Assembly: GCA_027022125.1 (NCBI GenBank)
Contig: JALVZI010000192.1
Span: forward strand, 1-11,485
Length of the DNA stretch: 11,485 bases
Direction: 5' to 3'
Source: Anaerolineae bacterium
GTDB lineage: Bacteria > Chloroflexota > Anaerolineae > 4572-78
A program made the translations under genes and the position numbers. Of the stretch, positions 6,472 to 11,485 are shown piece after piece. The notes under the pieces were generated by a model, which was not told the origin of the DNA, searched no databases, and saw nothing but the letters and a program-made list of their open reading frames with translations. Position 1 is the stretch's first letter, and the number at the start of each line of letters is the position of its first letter.

Positions 6472-7299
6472 ATGAAAATTATCATCACCGGAGCAAACGG
6501 GCAGGTGGGCACGGCGTTACAGCGCGTGTATGCCGAACATTCGCTGGTGTTGGTGGATTTGCCCGATTTCGACATCACCCGCCCCGAAATTGTGGCGCAA
6601 CTCGCCGCGGAAAAACCCGATTTGATTTTCCATCCGGCGGCGATGACCAATGTTGACGCCTGCGCCCGCGACCCCCGCGCGGCATTTCAGGTGAACGCTT
6701 TCGGCACGCAGAATATGGCGCTGGTGGCGCAGCGAACCGGCGCGCCGATGGTGTATATTTCCACCAATGAAGTGTTCGATGGCACTGCCAGCCAACCGTA
6801 TCACGAATTTGCGCCGACCAATCCCATCAACCCGTATGCCGCATCGAAACTTGCCGGAGAGAAAATCGCAGCGCGGCTGGTGCAAAAATTGTATATCGTG
6901 CGCATTGCATGGGCATTTGCCAAAGGGGGCAACAATTTCCCCGCAAAAATCATCCGCGCCGCCGATAAATTCGGCGAGTTGAAAGTTGTCACCGATGAAA
7001 TCAGTTCGCCGACATACGTGCCCGATTTGGTAGACGCGCTGAAAAAACTGGCGGCAACCGACCATTATGGCACATACCATCTGACGAACAGCGGGGTGTG
7101 TTCCCGGTTTGATTTTGCGGTGGAAATTTTGCGTCAAAGCGGCAGGGGGGATGTGCCGGTGATGCCCATCACCAGCGAGGGGTTTGAGCGCGCTTCTACC
7201 CCACCAAAATATGCCCCGCTGGAAAATAATTTCGCGGCGGCGCTGGGCATCACGCTGCGCCCATGGCAAGCGGCACTGGCAAATTATTTTTCGGATTGA
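6472..7299 (+). CDS. rfbD: dTDP-4-dehydrorhamnose reductase
   Basis: RmlD/RfbD reduces dTDP-4-dehydro-L-rhamnose to dTDP-L-rhamnose with NAD(P)H, the last step in making the donor for rhamnose-containing surface polysaccharides. It acts in the cytosol. The 275-residue length fits the family. Visible features are the Rossmann motif GANGQVG (7-13), HPAAMTNVDACARD (54-67), ISTNEVFDG (96-104) with Thr98, the catalytic pair Tyr122 and Lys126 in PYAASK, RIAWAF (144-149), SSPTYVPDLVDAL (178-190), GTYHLTNSG (200-208) and a PPKYAPLENN-type C-terminal signature (244-253). The usual STDYVFDG is STNEVFDG here, a mild variation. GAGAGG (6461-6466) lies 5 bases before ATG, so the start is secure. No other rml genes are adjacent, so it stands apart from a complete rhamnose operon. 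A related SDR function (for example MAT2B-like) is possible but less likely. Confidence 0.88.
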   Translation: MKIIITGANGQVGTALQRVYAEHSLVLVDLPDFDITRPEIVAQLAAEKPDLIFHPAAMTNVDACARDPRAAFQVNAFGTQNMALVAQRTGAPMVYISTNEVFDGTASQPYHEFAPTNPINPYAASKLAGEKIAARLVQKLYIVRIAWAFAKGGNNFPAKIIRAADKFGELKVVTDEISSPTYVPDLVDALKKLAATDHYGTYHLTNSGVCSRFDFAVEILRQSGRGDVPVMPITSEGFERASTPPKYAPLENNFAAALGITLRPWQAALANYFSD

Positions 7300-7393
7300 A
7301 GGATGTGAGTCCACTGAAAAAAGGTGTTTGCCTCACGCAAAGCCGCAAAGATTTAAAGTATCTATTCAGCGTGCTGTGTTCACCTTGGATAAT

Positions 7394-7451
7394 CGTAGGG
7401 GCAGCCCTTGTGGCTGCCCTGTGTCGGGCGACCATAAAGGTCGCCCCTACG
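7394..7451. repeat. Three-way-junction palindrome (GTAGGGGC type)
   Basis: CGTAGGGGC (7394-7402) pairs with GCCCCTACG (7443-7451). Inside are two hairpins: GGGCAGCC/GGCTGCCC (7399-7406/7412-7419, loop CTTGT) and GGGCGACC/GGTCGCCC (7426-7433/7439-7446, loop ATAAA). The inner arms share bases with the outer stem, so alternative folds compete. The outer-stem-plus-two-hairpins design resembles the element at 6145-6306, although the sequence differs. Confidence 0.85.
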
Positions 7452-7514
7452 GAAAGGGCACAGCAAATGTCATTGCGAGATGCACGCCGTTAATCTCAGG
7501 TTTCAAACAACCTG

Positions 7515-7543
7515 GTAGAGACGCCCAATTTGGGCGTCTCTAC
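7515..7543. repeat. Perfect palindrome (GTAGAGACGCCC type)
   Basis: GTAGAGACGCCCAA (7515-7528) and TTGGGCGTCTCTAC (7530-7543) are exact inverted copies around T7529. It begins GTAG like the preceding palindrome at 7394 but is otherwise unrelated. There is no T-run on either side. It could be a REP-like intergenic repeat. Confidence 0.85.
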
Positions 7544-7571
7544 GAAAATACCGCCGCGGTGAGATAAAACA

Positions 7572-7643
7572 CAGAAAAATCTGCGACCATCCGTGCCATT
7601 TGTGTTAATCTGTGTTCTATTCAATCTACGGCTGGGTAGTTAC
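7572..7643 (+). repeat. Dispersed repeat, copy 2
   Basis: This is the partner of 6343-6413. Shared blocks are CAGAAAAATCTGCG, TTCTATTCAA, CTA, GGCTG and AGTTAC in the same order and spacing, with substitutions in between. The two copies flank the RmlD gene in the same orientation, about 1.2 kb apart. Confidence 0.75.
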
Positions 7644-7680
7644 CAAAAATTTTAATTCTCTGCGCCTCTGTGGTGAAAAA

Positions 7681-8892
7681 TTAATTTGTCAGGGCGTTTG
7701 TCCAGTCGGTCAGCGCCAGCGCGATATAACCCCGCAGGGCGACCAGCATATCGGCAATGCGGATGTGCTCGCGGTTGGTGTGCGCCAGCGTTTCATCGCC
7801 GGGACCGAATCCCAGTGTGGGGATGCCCGCCGCCATCAGATGCCCGCCATCGGTGGCGAATTGCCACACGTCCACCGGCATTTCCGCGCCGAGTGTTTCG
7901 CTGAGGGTGCGCTGTGCCAACTGCACCAGTGGTGAATCGGCGGGCAATTCAAATGACGGGAAAACCGCCGATTGTTCGACGGTTTTGCCGGTGTAGGTGG
8001 TAAACGGGCGGGTTGCCAACGCCACAGAGCCGGTTGCGCCATCGCGCAGACTGCGGTTCAGTGCGGTTTGCACTTTTTCCATAATTTCCGCAGGAGATTC
8101 GGTGGGGGTGTTGCGCCAATCGAGCGTCAGTCGAATTTCGCCGGGGGTAACGTTGGGGCTGGTTTGGTCGGTTTGTATCAATGTTGGGGCGACATTCGAA
8201 TCGAATGTGACACCTTTTTTCATCGGAATTTCTTTCAAATTTCGCAAAAATTCCGCCAAACTGAAATACGGATTGATGCCCAAATGCGGCATGCTGGCGT
8301 GAATTGATTTTCCCCGAAAAGTGACCCACAATTCCACGCGCCCGCGATGCCCGCGCCGCAGCACGTTATGGCTCGGTTCGCCGACGATTGCCACATCGGT
8401 GTGCAGATGGGTGGTCAGATGGGTGGTTCCCACGCCGCCCGTTTCTTCCATTACCGGCGCGGCGAGAAAAATGTTTCCCGGCGGGGTGATACCCATTTTT
8501 TTGATGATGGCGGCGGCGTAAATCATACACGCCAGCGGACCTTTCATGTCCACCGCCCCGCGTCCCCAAATGGCGCCGTTTACAATTGCGCCACTGTGCG
8601 GCGGATGCGTCCATCCGGCGGGGTCGCCGGTGGCAACGTGGTCTAAATGCCCGTTCAGCATCAAACTGGGGGCGTTTCCGCCTTTTATCAGCCCGATGAT
8701 ATTGCCGAAAGAGTCGATGGTCACGTTATCGTATGCCAACCGGTGCATTTCGGTTTGCACCAGCACGGCGATTTTTTCTTCTTCGCCGGGCAGGCTGGGT
8801 GTTTGAATGAGTTTTTGGGTAAAAGAGATGAGTTCGGATTGATATTGATGGGCGGCGCGTTCGATTCTGTCGGGGGGGAAAGGCAAAATCAT
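7681..8892 (-). CDS. M20-family metallopeptidase (YgeY/ArgE/DapE-like)
   Basis: M20 enzymes are cytosolic di-zinc hydrolases that cleave amide bonds in peptides or N-acylated amino acids. The 403-residue protein has every ligand expected. His82 and Asp84 lie in NGHLDHV, the bridging Asp115 in GRGAVDMKGPLA, the catalytic Glu149 and ligand Glu150 in VMEETGG, Glu172 in GEPS, and His371 in LAHTNREH. GHRGRVELWV (181-190) and GKSIHASMP (194-202) mark the start of the inserted dimerisation domain (about 180-300). The overall pattern (IQTPSLPGEE, GHRGR, HASMP) recalls the YgeY-type hydrolase subgroup, but the substrate cannot be set from sequence. ATG lies 1 base after the stop of the response regulator gene. 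No clear Shine-Dalgarno sequence is visible, so translational coupling is likely. Confidence 0.87.
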   Translation of the reverse strand: MILPFPPDRIERAAHQYQSELISFTQKLIQTPSLPGEEEKIAVLVQTEMHRLAYDNVTIDSFGNIIGLIKGGNAPSLMLNGHLDHVATGDPAGWTHPPHSGAIVNGAIWGRGAVDMKGPLACMIYAAAIIKKMGITPPGNIFLAAPVMEETGGVGTTHLTTHLHTDVAIVGEPSHNVLRRGHRGRVELWVTFRGKSIHASMPHLGINPYFSLAEFLRNLKEIPMKKGVTFDSNVAPTLIQTDQTSPNVTPGEIRLTLDWRNTPTESPAEIMEKVQTALNRSLRDGATGSVALATRPFTTYTGKTVEQSAVFPSFELPADSPLVQLAQRTLSETLGAEMPVDVWQFATDGGHLMAAGIPTLGFGPGDETLAHTNREHIRIADMLVALRGYIALALTDWTNALTN

Positions 8893-8893
8893 A

Positions 8894-9760
8894 TTAAATC
8901 GGCAGATTTAACGCTTGCGCAAATTCTTCTGGTTGAGTGAGGTTAGAGGCTTTCTGGGTGATGATTTGTGTTTCTACCCGCAAAAACGGAATGCTGATTT
9001 TGCCGTTGGGTGCGCTATTATGGACGATATAACCGGCTTCGCGGTCGTGGATGGGGTAGAAATAGAGCATAGCTTGGTCGAGACGGCTTTGGATTCGACT
9101 GGTTAATTGGTTAACTTTTGTTTCGATGGTGGTTACGACAAATTGGGTTTCGGTGGGATGACCGACAAAATCATCTACCGTGCCGATTTCATCAACAACG
9201 CTGGTTAAAATCAGTGCGATTGCCCGCAAAACGTCATCGCGGGCGACAAAACCGTAAATTTCATTGAAGGTATCTAGCCCGATGATGGTGATGCCGATGA
9301 CTGCCCAGTGGTCGGTTTTCAGGGTGGCTTCGAGTTTTTGCGCGGTGAGGCGTTCGCCGGGCAGGCTGGTGATGGGGTTATTCTGTCCGGCGGCGCGGCG
9401 GAGGGTATTGCGCACTTTCAATCGCAATTCTTGAATATCGAATGGTTTGGTGATGTAATCCACCGCGCCGAGTTTCAGCCCGCTGATGCGGTAATCGCGT
9501 TCCTGACGTTCGGTGACAAAAATGATGGGGATACGGCTGGTGTGGAGATTTCCTTGCAATTGCTTGCCAACTTCTAGCCCGTCAATATCGGGCAGGCGCA
9601 CATCTAGCAAAATCAAATCTGGCAGCCCACGTTGACACCGTCTGAGCGCATCGCTGCCAGAAAAGGCTTGCAAAATTTGGTACCCCTGCGCTTCAAAATA
9701 CACGCGCAACATTTCTGAAGTATCGGGATCATCTTCCACAATCAGCAGTTTGTGCTTCAT
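8894..9760 (-). CDS. Response regulator with degenerate GGDEF-like domain
   Basis: Residues 1-122 are a receiver domain. Acidic residues Glu9/Asp10/Asp11 lie in IVEDDPD, the phospho-acceptor Asp53 in LILLDVRLPDIDG, Thr83 in IIFVTE and Lys105 in YITKPF. A GGDEF-like domain follows after a short linker: NPITSLPGERLTA (128-140, compare 'DPLTGLPNR'), ITIIGLDTFNEIYGF (157-171) and a strand ending HPTETQFVV (201-209) where GG[DE]EF should be. Without the GG[DE]EF loop it should not make cyclic di-GMP, so the output is more likely protein binding. No DNA-binding domain is present. Start: TAGGT lies about 9 bases before ATG. It follows the V4R gene by 30 bases and abuts the peptidase gene, giving an operon-like order. 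The cognate histidine kinase is not in the window. Confidence 0.85.
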   Translation of the reverse strand: MKHKLLIVEDDPDTSEMLRVYFEAQGYQILQAFSGSDALRRCQRGLPDLILLDVRLPDIDGLEVGKQLQGNLHTSRIPIIFVTERQERDYRISGLKLGAVDYITKPFDIQELRLKVRNTLRRAAGQNNPITSLPGERLTAQKLEATLKTDHWAVIGITIIGLDTFNEIYGFVARDDVLRAIALILTSVVDEIGTVDDFVGHPTETQFVVTTIETKVNQLTSRIQSRLDQAMLYFYPIHDREAGYIVHNSAPNGKISIPFLRVETQIITQKASNLTQPEEFAQALNLPI

Positions 9761-9790
9761 TACAAATATACCTAAAAGAAAGTGTTATTA

Positions 9791-10417
9791 TTATGCTAGA
9801 GGTTGTTTGTAAATGGCAAAATCGCAAGTTTCGTGTCCCATAGCGTGGCAATGGAATTGTTCGACTCGGAAATCTTTTCCGCCGCTGAGCCAACGCAAAC
9901 CCTCTTGCAGTAAACCGGTGGCGGCATAACATACGGGGTGGTCGGCAGTGCGCCCCCAGCAAACCGGGCAGTATTTTATGGTGTACACAAAGCGGTCTTC
10001 TTCTTCGGTAACGAATGACTTTTGGTCGCTGAAAGTGCTGAAAGTTTCTGCCATCGCACGCAATCCGACTTTCAACTTGGTGCTCAATGGAATAACTTTA
10101 AAAGCGAGTTCACTCATCCCGATGAGTGCGCCAAAATCGCTGAGCCCTTGTGCAAACGAGGCGCGCCCCGCTCGCAGTGCCAAACCGCGCCCGCCGCGCG
10201 GTCCGTACATTTCTTCAATGGCGGCATTGATGGCACTGAAATCGGCAAAATCGAGTTCTTTGGCTAAATTTCCGGGCGGATAATTATCTATAAAATGTGG
10301 CAATCCGGCTAAATTTAACACCGCGTTGATGCCGCCTTTTCCCATAACCTCTTCCATGGCTTCCAGATATATGCGCCCAATTTTATTGGGATAAAATAGT
10401 CCACTTTTTTCTGGCAC
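9791..10417 (-). CDS. V4R (4-vinyl reductase-like) domain protein
   Basis: The C-terminal half (about 140-207) matches the V4R domain, named from bacteriochlorophyll 4-vinyl reductase BchJ and also found in sensors of hydrocarbons and in transport-complex subunits. Counting from the TTG at 10423, the motifs are YCPVCWGR (151-158), HPVCYAATGLLQEGLRWLSG (162-181) and FHCHAMGHETCDFAI (190-204). Cys152, Cys155, Cys165, Cys192 and Cys200 could bind a metal. The N-terminal half is mostly helical with no membrane segment. GTG at 10417 is chosen as start because GGAGG (10430-10426) lies 8 bases upstream; the TTG at 10423 is only 2 bases from it. The adjoining response regulator suggests a ligand-binding sensory role rather than pigment synthesis, as no other chlorophyll gene is present. 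This role is inferred. Confidence 0.78.
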   Translation of the reverse strand: MPEKSGLFYPNKIGRIYLEAMEEVMGKGGINAVLNLAGLPHFIDNYPPGNLAKELDFADFSAINAAIEEMYGPRGGRGLALRAGRASFAQGLSDFGALIGMSELAFKVIPLSTKLKVGLRAMAETFSTFSDQKSFVTEEEDRFVYTIKYCPVCWGRTADHPVCYAATGLLQEGLRWLSGGKDFRVEQFHCHAMGHETCDFAIYKQPLA

Positions 10418-10454
10418 AGGCAAAACCTCCGTGATGGACGGATTTTATATCTTT

Positions 10455-10483
10455 AATATAATATATTATCGGTTTTATGTCTA
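10455..10483 (-). promoter_or_regulatory. Candidate sigma-70-like promoter for the V4R operon
   Basis: On the minus strand, TAGACA (10483-10478) and TATATT (10460-10455) are separated by exactly 17 bases and lie about 40 bases upstream of the V4R start codon. The region is very AT-rich, so chance matches are likely. A second -10-like TATAAT (10526-10521 on the minus strand) lies further upstream with a poor -35. Confidence 0.4.
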
Positions 10484-10540
10484 GTTTTCCCCGTGGGGAT
10501 TGATTTTCAAACTACTTGCAATTATACCCTATTTTTGTCA

Positions 10541-10582
10541 ATAAATAAAACACGCCGACAGGCTGTGGTGGCTGCCGGCGTG
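10541..10582 (-). terminator. Rho-independent terminator after ftsH
   Basis: CACGCCG (10551-10557) pairs with CGGCGTG (10576-10582), extended by CAG/CTG after one mismatch. In the minus-strand transcript the hairpin is followed by TTTTATTTAT (10550-10541). It starts 16 bases after the ftsH stop codon, which separates ftsH from the V4R operon. Confidence 0.85.
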
Positions 10583-10597
10583 AATGAGCGGAAAGAG

Positions 10598-11485
10598 TTA
10601 GGAAAAGACAGCGTTGAATGTTGCGGCATCAATTGTTTCTTCTGACATCAACAACTCGGCAACTTCCACCAATTTGTCACGGTGGTCGGTGAGAATTTGT
10701 TTGGCGTTTTCGTATGCGTCGGTCAGCAGCCGCCGCACTTCCAAATCGATGGTACGGGCAACTTCTTCGCTGTAATTGCGGTGCTCGCCGATTTCTTTTC
10801 CCAGAAAAACCAGTTCCTCTTTTTTGCCGTAAGTGAGCAGTCCCATTTTTTCGCTCATACCATACTGCGTTACCATCGCGCGGGCAAGTTTGGTTGCCCG
10901 TTGCAGGTCGTTGCTGGCGCCGGTGGTCACCGTGGGGAACATCACCGCTTCTGCGGCGCGCCCGCCCATTGCCACCGTCAACCGCGCTTTAAAATGCGTG
11001 CGGTTCATCAGCGTTTTATCGTCTTCGGGGATGTACATGGTTACGCCGCCGGCTTGCCCGCGTGCAACAATACTCACTTTGTGCACCGGGTCGCTGCCGG
11101 GTGTCATTTTGGCAACAATGGCATGACCGGCTTCATGGTAGGCGATGATTTCTTTTTCGTGCTCGTTGATGACCTTACTTTTTCGTTCCGGTCCCATGAT
11201 GATTTTCTCCATCGCATTTTGAAAATCATCCATTTCGATTTGTTTTTTATTGCGGCGTGCCGCCAAAATTGCGGCTTCGTTCACCAAATTTTCCAAATCC
11301 GCGCCCACAAAACCGATGGTCATCTTCGCCAGCGCTTCCAAATCGACATCGGTTGCCAGCGGTTTGCCACGAGTGTGTACGCCCAAAATCTGTTTCCGAC
11401 CCTGCCAGTCGGGGCGGTCGAGCACCACCCGCCGGTCGAAACGTCCCGGGCGGAGCAGCGCCGGGTCGAGAATGTCGGGGCGGTT
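10598..11485 (-). CDS. ftsH: ATP-dependent zinc metalloprotease FtsH, C-terminal part
   Basis: FtsH is a hexameric, membrane-anchored AAA+ protease that degrades misfolded membrane proteins and regulatory proteins. The right edge of the window cuts the gene. The 295 residues present begin in the AAA second region of homology (NRPDILDPALLRPGRFDRRV), continue with the AAA lid (GFVGADLENLVNEAA) and then the M41 protease domain. The zinc site HEAGH is at fragment residues 117-121 and the Asp ligand is in TGASNDLQRAT (Asp193). A helical region closes the protein. The N-terminal membrane segments and Walker A/B motifs lie outside the window. The GTG at 11428 is an internal codon, because the frame stays open to the edge with conserved FtsH sequence. 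A terminator follows directly. Confidence 0.96.
   Translation of the reverse strand, partial: NRPDILDPALLRPGRFDRRVVLDRPDWQGRKQILGVHTRGKPLATDVDLEALAKMTIGFVGADLENLVNEAAILAARRNKKQIEMDDFQNAMEKIIMGPERKSKVINEHEKEIIAYHEAGHAIVAKMTPGSDPVHKVSIVARGQAGGVTMYIPEDDKTLMNRTHFKARLTVAMGGRAAEAVMFPTVTTGASNDLQRATKLARAMVTQYGMSEKMGLLTYGKKEELVFLGKEIGEHRNYSEEVARTIDLEVRRLLTDAYENAKQILTDHRDKLVEVAELLMSEETIDAATFNAVFS

Larger units (their letters stand above)
7300..7680. other. Convergent intergenic region packed with structured repeats
   Basis: Two genes converge on this spacer. It contains a CGCAAAGCCGCAAAG direct repeat (about 7336-7350), a three-way-junction palindrome, a perfect hairpin, the second copy of the dispersed repeat, and a TCTCTGCGCCTCTGTGG segment (about 7657-7673) of a kind seen between genes in many environmental bacterial genomes. 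No gene or promoter is supported. The hairpins lack flanking T-runs, so they are not typical intrinsic terminators. Confidence 0.6.

Noticed and set aside
6517..7314. 265-codon minus-strand open frame
   Set aside because: It is antisense to rfbD, which has a clear ribosome binding site and all family motifs. The antisense product shows no recognisable pattern.
7515..7543. Palindrome as a bidirectional intrinsic terminator
   Set aside because: Neither side has a T-run. It is better described as an intergenic repeat.

Overview
The window looks like a piece of a Chloroflexota (Anaerolineae-like) chromosome. This is inferred from protein style, not proven. The clues are a secreted SpoIID-family protein carrying a 'YLPQVMKNYF' linker of the kind common in that phylum, a membrane-anchored alkaline-phosphatase-superfamily protein, a V4R protein next to a REC/GGDEF-like regulator, and intergenic DNA full of short tandem repeats and nested palindromes. 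No tRNA, rRNA, CRISPR array or transposase gene was seen.

Layout. 1-466 (-): 5' part of a gene for a protein with an N-terminal SHOCT-like helical segment and three repeats around W-Y-Y-[YF]-D. 467-641: spacer with a half copy of a palindromic repeat. 642-3928 (-): a probable two-gene operon, first a membrane-anchored TolB/WD40-like beta-propeller (2624-3928), then a SpoIID-domain exoprotein (642-2516). The SpoIID gene has its ribosome binding site and signal peptide upstream at 2544-2615, separated from the long reading frame by one in-frame amber codon. 3929-4363: divergent spacer with two heptamer arrays of opposite orientation. 4364-6070 (+): alkaline-phosphatase-superfamily membrane protein lacking several metal ligands. 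6071-6471: spacer with an octamer array and a MITE-like element with terminal inverted repeats. 6472-7299 (+): dTDP-4-dehydrorhamnose reductase (RmlD). 7300-7680: convergent spacer filled with palindromes and dispersed repeats. 7681-10417 (-): a tight three-gene cluster in the order V4R protein, response regulator with degenerate GGDEF domain, M20 metallopeptidase. 10598-11485 (-): C-terminal half of the membrane protease FtsH, closed by a rho-independent terminator.

How the genes may work together (inference). The propeller/SpoIID pair and the phosphatase-like protein act outside or at the membrane, and RmlD supplies dTDP-rhamnose for surface glycans, so the left half has a cell-envelope theme. 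The V4R-regulator pair on the right could form a ligand-sensing and signalling unit, with the peptidase co-transcribed. FtsH is a housekeeping neighbour with its own terminator. The most unusual points are the amber-interrupted signal peptide, the degenerate phosphatase, and the amount of structured repeat DNA between genes.
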